Below, in pieces: positions 26,644-34,948 of a stretch of DNA of 64,000 bases. A program made the position numbers and the translations under genes. The notes under the pieces were generated by a model. That model ran no database searches. It saw only the letters and a program-made list of their open reading frames with translations, and had not been told where the DNA came from. The stretch is from Hahellaceae bacterium (GTDB taxonomy: Bacteria > Pseudomonadota > Gammaproteobacteria > Pseudomonadales > Oleiphilaceae). The first letter of the stretch is position 1. The number at the start of each line of letters is the position of its first letter. The DNA lies in NCBI GenBank assembly GCA_024234505.1, contig JACKOD010000002.1:558001-622000 (forward strand). The letters are read 5' to 3'.

Positions 26644-27939
26644 CTAACGGGGCTTATGAAAAGGTAACGGAAGTGCGGGCTCGAGTCCCATGGCGTAACG
26701 CATGACTTTACGTTTGCCAAGGGGTAATTGATTGGCTACCCCCAGTCCGGCATTTCGCAGAAACTGCAACGGCAATGACGTATTACTGAAGGTATGGTAG
26801 AACAAATCCATTACTGCCATCATAAACTGGTTTTCGCGTCGGCGCGTTTTTTCGTAGGGCCTCAACGCGGATAAATGCCCTATATCTTCGCCCTTGCGTA
26901 GTGCGTTTTCCAGTGTTTCGATGAGACGGATAGCGTCCTGAAAACCCAGGTTGACTCCTTGTCCCGCGAGAGGGTTGATGGTATGAGCGGCATCACCCAC
27001 CAGCGCTACGCGAGGGGAAACATATCGCTGCGCATGACGTTTGACCAGACTGAAGCTGCCTTTACCCAACACCTGTACCAACGGGGGGAGTGTTGCGGGG
27101 AATTGGCGGGCAATTTCTTCTTTTAGCATGGCTGCATCCAGCCCTTGCAAGTGCTGGATGGTTTCCGGGCTGTCGTACCATACCAGTGATGCGTAATGCT
27201 TTCCGTCCACATCCATCAACGGCAAAAAGGCGCGCGGCCCGGACGGCGTAAATGCCTGCCAGGTGATATCTTCCTGCTGTCCCTGATATTCCACATTGAT
27301 GACCAGTGCCTGCTGCCCGTACTGATCGCTGTTCAAGCCGATATTGGCCCAGGTTCTTACCCTGGATTGTGCACCGTCGGCACCAATAACCAGTTTGGTC
27401 GATAGCGTCGAACTTGCGCCCTGATGGTCGACAATCTGCAGTTTTGCTTTGTTGGGGGCCAACTCCAGATTTTGAAGTGTTGCGGGGGTAATCAGTGTCA
27501 CATTCGGAAAATCTGCCGCGCGCTCCAGCAAGGCGAGTTGAGTAATGCGATTTTCAATGATGTGCCCCAGATGCGAATGGCCGATATCTTTGCTGTCAAA
27601 TGCGGTGCACTGGAGTTGCGGAGGCAAGAGCGACAATAAAGGATTTCGGTGCTGTTCCCAGACAGACATTCGACGATACGGACATAGTCGCATCGCCTGT
27701 ATGTGCTTCCAGGCACCGATACGCGTGAGAAACTGTTCGCTGGCGACACTGAGCGCAGACACGCGCAGATCGGGCAGCTGGCTGGCAGAAAACGCCATGG
27801 GCTGGTGTTGCTCCAGTACAGCAATTTTCAGACCGCTGTGGGCCAGTCCACAAGCGATTGCAGAGCCAACCATTCCGCCCCCGACAATGACCAGGTCATA
27901 GTCCACATCGGGAGTGTCTTTCGAGTTACTTGTTTGCAT
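26644..27939 (-). CDS. UbiH/UbiF/VisC-family FAD hydroxylase
   Basis: A 431-residue flavin monooxygenase of the ubiquinone hydroxylase group. The FAD fold GGGMVGSAIACGL lies near residue 20, the middle motif around GADGAQSRVRTW near 187, and the second FAD motif ALVGDAAHTINPLAGQGVNLG near 310, which is diagnostic of UbiH/I/F proteins. Which ring position it hydroxylates cannot be told from sequence alone; the closest feel is UbiF or a UbiI-type enzyme. The other ubiquinone genes ubiC and ubiA lie 10 kb away. Confidence 0.88.
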   Translation of the reverse strand: MQTSNSKDTPDVDYDLVIVGGGMVGSAIACGLAHSGLKIAVLEQHQPMAFSASQLPDLRVSALSVASEQFLTRIGAWKHIQAMRLCPYRRMSVWEQHRNPLLSLLPPQLQCTAFDSKDIGHSHLGHIIENRITQLALLERAADFPNVTLITPATLQNLELAPNKAKLQIVDHQGASSTLSTKLVIGADGAQSRVRTWANIGLNSDQYGQQALVINVEYQGQQEDITWQAFTPSGPRAFLPLMDVDGKHYASLVWYDSPETIQHLQGLDAAMLKEEIARQFPATLPPLVQVLGKGSFSLVKRHAQRYVSPRVALVGDAAHTINPLAGQGVNLGFQDAIRLIETLENALRKGEDIGHLSALRPYEKTRRRENQFMMAVMDLFYHTFSNTSLPLQFLRNAGLGVANQLPLGKRKVMRYAMGLEPALPLPFHKPR

Positions 27940-28096
27940 AATCTTGTCTGATGTAAGGGGTTATTTGCCGAATTATAAGGTCGCGGAAGTTAACGAAACC
28001 GAAATGTAAAATCGCGAACAATGACTTTCGTAAAATGTCGGATAGAGTAAACTATTGCTTTCCCGTGCGATAGCCAAAATCCGAAACGATGGTGCC

Positions 28097-29470
28097 ATGA
28101 ATTTTATTATTGCATTTTTCATACACGTTATTGTTTTCTTCACATTTTTCGTTGGCGGCACACTGCAGGCTCAAGCTGATATTCCCGTGGCCCTGGGTGA
28201 TGGTACCCGTCTGCCTTCGCTAGCCCCGATACTCGAGAAAAGTACGCCTGCGGTTGTGAATATAGCCACCTTTACCACGGTTAAAACCTACAATCCGCTG
28301 TGGCAGGATCCTTTTTTTCGCCGCTTTTTTTCTGTGCCCGATAATTATAGTCAGGAAAAGCAAACACAGAGTGCGGGTTCTGGGGTTATTGTCGATGCCA
28401 GTCATGGATACGTTCTGACGAATCATCATGTGGTTGAAGGTGCTGATGAAATTACGGTGACGCTCACTGACGGTCGGGTGTTTTCCGCGCAGCGGGTCGG
28501 GTCCGACAAGCAAGCCGACTTGGCCGTACTAAAAATAGAAGCCGATCATTTGTCAGAACTGCCGATGGGTGAATCAGGTGAGTTGCGCGTAGGCGACTTT
28601 GTCATTGCGATTGGGAACCCGTTTGGTCTGGGGCAAACGGTAACTTCGGGTATCGTCAGTGCATTAGGGCGCAGTGGCCTGGGGATTCAGGGCTATGAAG
28701 ACTTTATTCAGACAGATGCGTCGATCAATCCTGGAAACTCAGGTGGCGCACTGATCAATTTACGTGGCGAGCTGGTGGGGATTAACTCTGCGATTATTGC
28801 ACCCTCGGGAGGGAATGTCGGTATCGGATTTGCGATTCCCACGGAAATTGTGCGTACGGTGATGCGTCAGCTACTGGAGTTCGGTGAAGTGCGCCGTGGG
28901 CGGCTGGGTGTCCATTTTCAGGATATGACGTCTGAACTGGCGGAGGCTTTTGGTTTGGCAAATGTACAGGGTGCGGTTATTGCCCGCGTGTTGGCGGACA
29001 GCCCAGCGGAGCGGGCTGGCTTCAAAGTGGGTGATATTGTTTCGCGGGTGAATGGTCGAGAAATTCGCAATGCGTCTGATTTACGCAACCGTATCGGCTT
29101 GACCCCGGTAGGCGAGAAGATGACGGTTGAGCTGCTCAGGAAAGGTCGGACGCTGACCCTGACCGCACTGATCGAGGAAACCCCTGTTCCGGAATTGGCA
29201 GGATCGGCAATGAATGCCTTACTGCAGGGTATTCTGTTTCGAGATTTCATTGATCCGCAGGGTACTGAGTCGGTGGCGGTACAAGTGGCTGATATTGACT
29301 CTGCAAGCACCGCCTATGAAGCCGGGTTGCGCAAAGGGGATGTCATTGTCGTGACCAATCGCATGCGTACGCGAAGCACTGAACACCTCAAACAAGCGGT
29401 CAAAGGGATGCAGCGGCTCGTCATGCGAATAGAAAGGGAAGGACGCAGCTACCAATTAACATTGCGCTAA
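28097..29470 (+). CDS. degQ: Periplasmic serine protease, DegQ/DegP family
   Basis: A 457-residue HtrA protease. The ATG at 28097 gives a clean signal peptide (MNFIIAFFIHVIVFFTFFVG, cut after AQA). The catalytic triad is visible: H in TNHHVVEG, D in ADLAVLKI, and S in NPGNSGGALI. Two PDZ domains follow (about 255-345 and 375-455); the second is shorter than in DegQ from E. coli. It degrades or refolds damaged periplasmic proteins. An in-frame TTG at 28055 could extend it but would hide the signal peptide. It is divergent from the Ubi gene. Confidence 0.9.
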   Translation: MNFIIAFFIHVIVFFTFFVGGTLQAQADIPVALGDGTRLPSLAPILEKSTPAVVNIATFTTVKTYNPLWQDPFFRRFFSVPDNYSQEKQTQSAGSGVIVDASHGYVLTNHHVVEGADEITVTLTDGRVFSAQRVGSDKQADLAVLKIEADHLSELPMGESGELRVGDFVIAIGNPFGLGQTVTSGIVSALGRSGLGIQGYEDFIQTDASINPGNSGGALINLRGELVGINSAIIAPSGGNVGIGFAIPTEIVRTVMRQLLEFGEVRRGRLGVHFQDMTSELAEAFGLANVQGAVIARVLADSPAERAGFKVGDIVSRVNGREIRNASDLRNRIGLTPVGEKMTVELLRKGRTLTLTALIEETPVPELAGSAMNALLQGILFRDFIDPQGTESVAVQVADIDSASTAYEAGLRKGDVIVVTNRMRTRSTEHLKQAVKGMQRLVMRIEREGRSYQLTLR

Positions 29471-29497
29471 TTCAGGTCGCCGCGTTCCGATACCCGC

Positions 29498-30037
29498 TTA
29501 GAGACTCCAGGCCAATTTCGCTACAGACGAAGTCTTTTTTCGTCGTAGCCATTTGGGCCGCTTACTGCCTTTGCGAATAAACCCCTTACTCAGAATCACC
29601 GGATTCACCAAGTGAATGTAGTCGGCGTAATCCATCTGGATGATTTCCGAGTGGGTTCCCGCGCTGAATGCCATGCGATCCGCCTGCTCAAGCGCTTCGT
29701 AACAATACACCGGCATGTCGTAGAGATTGCCGAAGGGTGGCAGGGCTCCAATCTCACAGTCCGGAAACCGATCCTTGAATTCCTCTTCTTCTGCCATGGA
29801 TATAAAATCGGTCGCCATTTCGTCCTGCAGTCGATCCCAGCGGACGCGATAGGAGCAGGGCAGCACGAGCATTGCCAGGGTGCCATCCATATTAATCACT
29901 ACGGTTTTGGCCAGTGCGTTGGTGTCAATGTGGGTGCTTTCGGCAATTTCTCTGGAAGTAAAAGAAGGAGAATGCTGAATTGAAACGTATTGAACCTGGT
30001 GTTCATCCAGAAAGTCTTTGAGTTGCTTAACCGGCAT
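29498..30037 (-). CDS. YbaK/ProX-like aminoacyl-tRNA deacylase
   Basis: A 179-residue protein of the YbaK/EbsC fold, which removes wrong amino acids from tRNA. The conserved lysine is in NALAKTVVI near residue 44 and the GALPPFG segment near 97-103 forms the active-site loop. The C-terminus has a basic tail (RKGSKRPKWLRRKKTS) not present in the minimal domain, perhaps for RNA binding. The substrate tRNA is not predictable. GGGGGAG lies seven bases before the ATG. Confidence 0.82.
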   Translation of the reverse strand: MPVKQLKDFLDEHQVQYVSIQHSPSFTSREIAESTHIDTNALAKTVVINMDGTLAMLVLPCSYRVRWDRLQDEMATDFISMAEEEEFKDRFPDCEIGALPPFGNLYDMPVYCYEALEQADRMAFSAGTHSEIIQMDYADYIHLVNPVILSKGFIRKGSKRPKWLRRKKTSSVAKLAWSL

Positions 30038-30145
30038 AACAGAGCTCCCCCTGCGATAATGTGCGCGATAGACTCAAAACCCAAGTGCGTAAGGCGCACC
30101 GGGTACTTTCTATAAGAATAGTTCAAAAAATACTCAGGTCGATAT

Positions 30146-30180
30146 AAAAACACCCATCGCAGGTGCGACAGGTGTTTTTT
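30146..30180 (-). terminator. Terminator after mscS
   Basis: Stem AAAACACC/GGTGTTTT with a 16-base loop and A/T runs on both sides. On the minus strand it lies 28 bp after the mscS stop and ends in a T run, and it separates mscS from the YbaK-like gene. Confidence 0.8.
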
Positions 30181-30207
30181 GAGACAGATTTGGCAATATG
30201 CAGCCGA

Positions 30208-31044
30208 TCAGGAAACCTGATGCATATGCACATCTTGTTGTGGGAATGGAATGGTAATACCCGCCGTATCGAACGCCTCTTTTACTTTTTCATGAGTATC
30301 AAAGTAGACGCCCCAATAGTCTTCCTTTTTAACCCATACGCGGCAAACCAGATTGACCGAACTGTCTCCAAGAGAATGTACGGCAATGGTTTTGTCCTGG
30401 TCTTTGAGTACGCGGGCATCTTCACTGGTCACTTGTTCAAGCACGGCTTTGGCTTTCTTCATGTCGTCGCCGTAGCTGATGCCGAATAACATATCAACAC
30501 GGCGAGTAGGTTCGGCGGTGATATTGATCAGACTATTATTGGAAAGCACGCCGTTGGGAATAATGACCCGACGATTGTCCGGAGTGGTTAATACCGTGAC
30601 AAAAATCTGTATTTCTTTGACCGCACCGATATAGCCGGCAGCTTCGATTACATCGCCCACTTTGAAAGGTTTGAATATCAGGATCAGTACACCGCCAGCG
30701 AAATTTGACAGACTGCCCTGAAGTGCCAGGCCAACGGCCAAACCTGCGGCACCCAGTACTGCTATAAAGGAAGTCGTTTCGACGCCGACCATGGAGGCTA
30801 CTGAAATAAGCAGCAAGGTTTTAAGGCCGATGGATGCCAGGCTATTTACAAATTTGAAGAGAGTGGCATCTACTTTGGAATGCATCCTGGTTTCGAGGGT
30901 GCCCAGTACTTTGTTAATCAGCCACAACCCGATGATCAGGGTGGCGATAGCCAGAAGCAGCTGTGGTGCATAGGCGAGGGTCATTGCCCAAAGGCTCTGA
31001 ATCAGGTCGTTCACTTGATTAGGGTTATTGAGTAGGTTGTCCAT
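30208..31044 (-). CDS. mscS: Small-conductance mechanosensitive channel MscS
   Basis: A 278-residue channel that releases solutes on osmotic downshock. Three membrane helices lie at about 25-48, 65-88 and 92-125. The pore helix GLALQGSLSNFAGGVLIL with its glycine/alanine pattern is diagnostic, followed by the beta domain (FKVGDVIEAAGYIGAVKEI, then VIIPNGVLSNNSLIN). Length is close to E. coli MscS (286). Confidence 0.95.
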   Translation of the reverse strand: MDNLLNNPNQVNDLIQSLWAMTLAYAPQLLLAIATLIIGLWLINKVLGTLETRMHSKVDATLFKFVNSLASIGLKTLLLISVASMVGVETTSFIAVLGAAGLAVGLALQGSLSNFAGGVLILIFKPFKVGDVIEAAGYIGAVKEIQIFVTVLTTPDNRRVIIPNGVLSNNSLINITAEPTRRVDMLFGISYGDDMKKAKAVLEQVTSEDARVLKDQDKTIAVHSLGDSSVNLVCRVWVKKEDYWGVYFDTHEKVKEAFDTAGITIPFPQQDVHMHQVS

Positions 31045-31209
31045 AGAGATTCCTTGAAGCGTTCAATTGTCACCGTCCTTGGGTTTATTCTTGGTGCCTT
31101 CCTGACCAGCCAATTATAGCCATCGCCATTGGATTTACCCGTGAAATTTTTAGGCTTTACGGCAATCATCCTGATGACTACTATCTCTCGTCGCTTGTGA
31201 GGATCATTC

Positions 31210-31860
31210 ATGTCTTTTAATAAATTATTGGCTCGATTGCAGCAGACGCTGCCTCGCGCAAATTTGATCGCCACCTCGTTACCTGAATGTCCTCAGGTTC
31301 AGCTCTATTTGTTTGACCCCGCGGTGATGGAGGGGCCACTGTCTCATGATGAAGCCCAGGCGGTTGTAGCCGAACCGGCGTATTGGTCCTTTTGCTGGGC
31401 CAGCGGGCAGGTGCTGGCGGCCTATCTGTTGGAGCATGCAGAATGGGTCAGGGGTAAAACTGTGCTGGATTTCGGATCTGGCTCGGGTGTGGTTGCGATT
31501 GCGGCTGCCCTGGCAGGCGCAGCAAGGGTGATTGCTTGTGATATTGATCCGGCAGCGCTGGAGGCGATTCAGGCTAATATGGCATTAAACGGGGTTACAC
31601 TGGAAATCTGTGAGGACTTCTTCTCATTGAATTGCGAAGTGGATTTGCTGGTGGCGGCCGACGTGTTGTACGACCCAGAGAATCTGCCTTTTCTCGGCAG
31701 GTTTCGTCAGACAGCGAAGCAGGTCGTGCTGGCAGATTCACGCATTCGTCACTTGCCGGATGATCGCTATCAAAAGGTCACACAGGTTGAATGCCGAACC
31801 TGTCCGGATTTGAACGAATTTGAGGAGTTTAACCTGGTTCGAATCTATGAAGTCAACTGA
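31210..31860 (+). CDS. Class I SAM methyltransferase (Nnt1/ETFBKMT-like)
   Basis: A 216-residue methyltransferase. Motif I is VLDFGSGSGVVAIAAALAGA near residue 85, the acidic residue for the ribose is in IACDIDPAAL, and motif IV reads LLVAADVLYDPEN. The N-terminal region (YWSFCWASGQVLAAYLLE) resembles the COG3897 group that includes lysine methyltransferases of ETF-beta and ribosomal proteins. A protein target is likely but not determined. Its stop lies 36 bp before the end of the convergent sRNA. Confidence 0.8.
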   Translation: MSFNKLLARLQQTLPRANLIATSLPECPQVQLYLFDPAVMEGPLSHDEAQAVVAEPAYWSFCWASGQVLAAYLLEHAEWVRGKTVLDFGSGSGVVAIAAALAGAARVIACDIDPAALEAIQANMALNGVTLEICEDFFSLNCEVDLLVAADVLYDPENLPFLGRFRQTAKQVVLADSRIRHLPDDRYQKVTQVECRTCPDLNEFEEFNLVRIYEVN

Positions 31861-31895
31861 GCGGCGGGTTTCGTGAGCCACTTGTGACGCAGGAA

Positions 31896-32183
31896 TAAAA
31901 ACAAAAGGGCACGCAGAGGTGCCCTTAGTCAGAATTCTTTGATCATTCCCTGATCAGATAAAAATACCGGAAGTATTTTTCTTACCGAATAAACTCCTGT
32001 TATAAACGGTAATTTTCCTTGCTTTTCAGATTCCGTTCTTCGCAGTCCCTGTCACCTGTTTTTGCCAACTCCGGGCAAAAAACAGGGTTCCCTTAAGCAG
32101 TCAGTTCCTTTGGTTCCTTGCTTCCCTTCCCATCCTGAGAAGAAGCCATCCTGGTGGTATTCCGTTTCCCTGTCGTCCTGACG
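31896..32183 (-). ncRNA. CsrB/RsmZ-like regulatory RNA (CsrA/RsmA sponge)
   Basis: Read on the minus strand, this intergenic stretch contains 16 GGA motifs in about 288 nt, many in the form CAGGA(C/T)G, AGGGAA or AAGGAA, which is the binding signature of CsrA/RsmA. It opens with CGTCAGGACGACAGGGAAAC, close in style to E. coli CsrB. It contains a long hairpin (plus-strand 32055-32086, CCTGTTTTTGCC with its inverse) and ends in a strong terminator, stem AAGGGCAC/GTGCCCTT followed by TTTTGTTTTT. No ORF is present. A -10 lies just upstream and a perfect GacA box 168 bp above the predicted start. I infer that it sequesters CsrA and is activated by GacS/GacA. Confidence 0.88.
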
Positions 32184-32189
32184 AAAGTA

Positions 32190-32195
32190 ACTATA
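32190..32195 (-). promoter_or_regulatory. -10 element of the Rsm-type RNA
   Basis: TATAGT on the minus strand (ACTATA on plus) seven bases before the predicted first base near 32183. No good -35 at standard spacing is evident, as expected for a promoter that needs an activator. Confidence 0.65.
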
Positions 32196-32350
32196 CGCTT
32201 TCAACTGTGACGCAAATGTGACAATCATCACGTCAATTTTTGGGGTAAAAAGGAGTATTCTTTAAAAGCTAAAATAAACAGAGGCTTATAAAATGGTTGA
32301 GTTCTGTAGGCATTAAAAAGGCGTATTTTTAAGAGATAGCTTACATGTTA

Positions 32351-32368
32351 TGTAAGTTATGTCTTACA
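32351..32368. promoter_or_regulatory. GacA box (upstream activating sequence)
   Basis: TGTAAGTTATGTCTTACA is an exact match to the TGTAAG-N6-CTTACA palindrome bound by phosphorylated GacA (UvrY) upstream of rsmY and rsmZ. It lies about 170-185 bp above the predicted sRNA start, the usual distance. CTTACATGTTATGTAAG overlaps it as a second, shifted palindrome. Confidence 0.9.
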
Positions 32369-32433
32369 TTGTTGTTGGCGAATTGCTTACATTAACAACA
32401 CCTAACCCGGTCCTCGATTCAGTGGTATTGTCA

Positions 32434-33078
32434 TTAAAACGTGGCGGGCAGAACATATGCGCAAGTTGCTTCTGTCACTGGGTGGTAAAAGCACAGTTCA
32501 GAGGCATGAAGCAGGAGTCTGGGCGAACGCGCTTTGATCTCCGGTGGGGCGTAAAGTTTGTCTCCGAGGATGGGGTGCCCCAAACCGAGCAAGTGTACTC
32601 TCAGTTGATGAGAGCGCCCGGTAATGGGCGTGAGCTCAACGCGGGAGGTGTCATTGTCCTGGTCGGTTACTTGATAGTGAGTGCAGGAGGCTTTACCTGA
32701 TTCGTAACAAATTTTTTGTCTGGGGCGATTCGGCCAATCGGTGATTAAAGGAAAATCAATGGTTCCCGTGTTGTGGGTCGGATGGCCGGCGATCAGAGCG
32801 ATATATTTTTTTTGAACTTTTCGTTGTTCAAATTGACGACTCAGGTGGCGATGACTGTCTGCATTGAGTGCGACCACCATCAGTCCGGATGTTTCCTGAT
32901 CCAGCCGATGAACTATCCGGGCTTCCGGCCATGAGGTCTGAATTCGGGAAATCAGGCAATCTTTGTTTTCAGGAAGGCGTCCGGGGACGCTCAGCATGCC
33001 GCTAGGTTTCGCAACCACCAGAAATTCAGGGTCTTCGTGAATCAGTTGCCAATCAGGTTGTATCGGGTTTGTGCTCAT
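32434..33078 (-). CDS. rluA: RNA pseudouridine synthase RluA family
   Basis: A 214-residue synthase that converts uridine to pseudouridine. The catalytic aspartate is in RIVHRLDQETSGLM near residue 59. There is no S4 domain, and the size matches RluA (219 in E. coli), which modifies 23S rRNA U746 and tRNA U32. The ITGRSHQLRVHL and GHPILGDKLY segments are typical. It diverges from the CysZ gene. Its stop lies about 65 bp from the GacA box, so the sRNA regulatory region immediately follows it. Confidence 0.9.
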   Translation of the reverse strand: MSTNPIQPDWQLIHEDPEFLVVAKPSGMLSVPGRLPENKDCLISRIQTSWPEARIVHRLDQETSGLMVVALNADSHRHLSRQFEQRKVQKKYIALIAGHPTHNTGTIDFPLITDWPNRPRQKICYESGKASCTHYQVTDQDNDTSRVELTPITGRSHQLRVHLLGLGHPILGDKLYAPPEIKARSPRLLLHASELCFYHPVTEATCAYVLPATF

Positions 33079-33220
33079 TTATGGCGATTCCATTGAAGTA
33101 ACTGCAGGGTTACGTAATATAAGATGGCGCATGGTAAAGGGTTCATCTCGTGGTTTAAACCTTAACCGTCGAATCCATCGATCAGAAAGTCATGCATAAG
33201 CGAAATAAGGAGTGTTAAAG

Positions 33221-33982
33221 GTGAATGATTTACCCAATGCAGGGTGGCGTAGTTTTATTTGTGGTTTCAGATTAATGTGGCTGCCGCAATTGCGCTGGCT
33301 GGTGATCATACCGTTAGGTATCAACGTTCTCTTGTTTATGGCGCTCTTTCATCAAGGAAGTGTCTGGGCGTCTGCCGGTATTGCAGCAGCGATGAGCGCG
33401 TTACCCGATTGGCTGGGTTTTCTTGATAGCCTTTTCTGGTTGCTCTACGGTGCCGTTTTTTTACTGATATTTGTATACAGTTTTGTAACGGTTGCCAATC
33501 TTATCGGCTCGCCCTTTTATGGCGTTTTAGCAGAGCGGGTCGCGCATCATTTGAAAGGTGAGGCTGCGGATTCGGGTCAGCAGGGGATCGTGGCACTCGT
33601 ATGGACAAGTGTAAGTCGCGAGATTCACAAAATTCTCTATTATCTGCCTCGCGTCATGTTGCTGGTGTTGTTGGGGATGATTCCCGGTTTAAATTTAATC
33701 GGTGCCCTGTTGTGGTTTCTTTTTTCTGCCTGGATGATGACATTGCAATACACTGATTTTTCAGCGGACAATCAAGGTTTGAGTTTCAAAGCCTTACGTC
33801 AGAGCTTGCAAGGTTCCCGCTTGAGTGGCCTGACATTTGGTGCCCTGGTGGCATTGTCGAATATGTTACCGGTGTTAAATCTTTTAGCGGTTCCTGCGGC
33901 CGTGTGCGGTGGTACGCATTTTTGGCTACAACGGCAAGGAATGCTAGAAAATCCATCAACCAATGGAAAGAGCCTGTTGTGA
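33221..33982 (+). CDS. cysZ: CysZ-like membrane protein (EI24 family)
   Basis: A 253-residue membrane protein with hydrophobic segments at about 25-50, 65-95, 135-165 and 195-220. The segments WLVIIPLGINVLLF, ANLIGSPFYGVLAERV and LGMIPGLNLIGALLWFLFSAWM are characteristic of CysZ, a sulfate permease feeding cysteine synthesis. I prefer the GTG at 33221, because AAGGAG is eight bases before it while the GTG at 33212 overlaps that site. It is followed after 52 bp by a response regulator, an order seen near phoBR in Pseudomonas. Confidence 0.85.
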   Translation: MNDLPNAGWRSFICGFRLMWLPQLRWLVIIPLGINVLLFMALFHQGSVWASAGIAAAMSALPDWLGFLDSLFWLLYGAVFLLIFVYSFVTVANLIGSPFYGVLAERVAHHLKGEAADSGQQGIVALVWTSVSREIHKILYYLPRVMLLVLLGMIPGLNLIGALLWFLFSAWMMTLQYTDFSADNQGLSFKALRQSLQGSRLSGLTFGALVALSNMLPVLNLLAVPAAVCGGTHFWLQRQGMLENPSTNGKSLL

Positions 33983-34034
33983 TGATCTATGCTGAAACCA
34001 GTCAATATTGTTATGGTTATTCTGGAGTGTAGGC

Positions 34035-34898
34035 ATGGCGCAACTTAAAGTGCTGGTGGTGGATGATGCGAGCTTTGTAAGGGATCTCGTCAAACGGACG
34101 ATTCGCAATAGTTTTCCATCACTCACGGTTGAGGAGGCAATCAACGGAAAAAAGGCGCAATCGCTGATGACCCGAGTAGCCTACGATCTCATTTTGTGTG
34201 ATTGGGAAATGCCCGAGATGAGTGGGTTGGAATTGTTGCGTTGGGCGCGTCAGCAGGACGCCTACAAAAAAACGCCGTTTGTGATGGTCACCAGTCGCGG
34301 AGATCGCGGGCATGTTATGGAGGCGGTTCAGGAAGGCGTCACCGATTATTTAGGGAAACCCTTCAGCCCCGAGCAAATGTCGGCAAAAATTATCAAAGCG
34401 CTGGGTAAAAAGCTCAGGGGAGCTCCCTCGTCTGCGCCAGGAGGTGTGCAGGATGCCTTTAAACAGTCTGCAGCACTCTTGACGAGTGCGCCTGTGCGTG
34501 CGGCGACAAAAGCTGTCAACGGGTTAAATGATTCAGCTGCTTTGCTCACCGGAGGTAATGCCGGGGGAGCGGATGCCTCAGTCAACGTAAGTACTAAAAC
34601 CATTGCTGAAGTACGCTTTGCCAACAGCGCACTCAAAGCCGTGATTAAAGCGATCAGCCTGACCGAAGTGAAGGTTATTGCTCGCCGGGAGCAATTGTTT
34701 CCGGGGATTCTGGATTCTGCTGTGATTGATATTGAGCTGGATGAAAATAATGTGGCTCGATTGAATGGTTATGTTCACCAGCTGCAAGCGGTAGATAAAC
34801 GAGTGGATAGCGACTTTGTCAGTATTGTGATTCGTTTTGTTGATGAAGATCCGCAGAAGCTGGAGCATCTTTCTAAATTTATTGCACGCTTTAAATAG
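34035..34898 (+). CDS. Single response regulator with C-terminal domain of unknown type
   Basis: A 287-residue protein. Residues 1-125 are a CheY-like receiver: acidic pair VVDDAS, phospho-aspartate in LILCDWEMP, threonine/serine in VTSRGDRG and lysine in GKPFSPEQ. A variable linker rich in alanine (about 130-195) leads to a C-terminal domain of about 95 residues that I cannot assign (VKVIARREQLFPGILDSA, ending LSKFIARFK). The same gene type sits between phoR and phoU in Pseudomonas. The cognate kinase is unknown. The ATG at 34035 has GGAG and AGG upstream. Confidence 0.82.
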   Translation: MAQLKVLVVDDASFVRDLVKRTIRNSFPSLTVEEAINGKKAQSLMTRVAYDLILCDWEMPEMSGLELLRWARQQDAYKKTPFVMVTSRGDRGHVMEAVQEGVTDYLGKPFSPEQMSAKIIKALGKKLRGAPSSAPGGVQDAFKQSAALLTSAPVRAATKAVNGLNDSAALLTGGNAGGADASVNVSTKTIAEVRFANSALKAVIKAISLTEVKVIARREQLFPGILDSAVIDIELDENNVARLNGYVHQLQAVDKRVDSDFVSIVIRFVDEDPQKLEHLSKFIARFK

Positions 34899-34948
34899 CA
34901 AGTCATTTCGCCATCCAGGCCGGCCCGATAGCCCGTGCAGGTTTGGCG

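Noticed and set aside
32359..32700. Plus-strand ORF of 113 residues opposite rluA
   Set aside because: It is mostly a shadow of the rluA reverse frame and overlaps the GacA box; no domain or ribosome site supports it.
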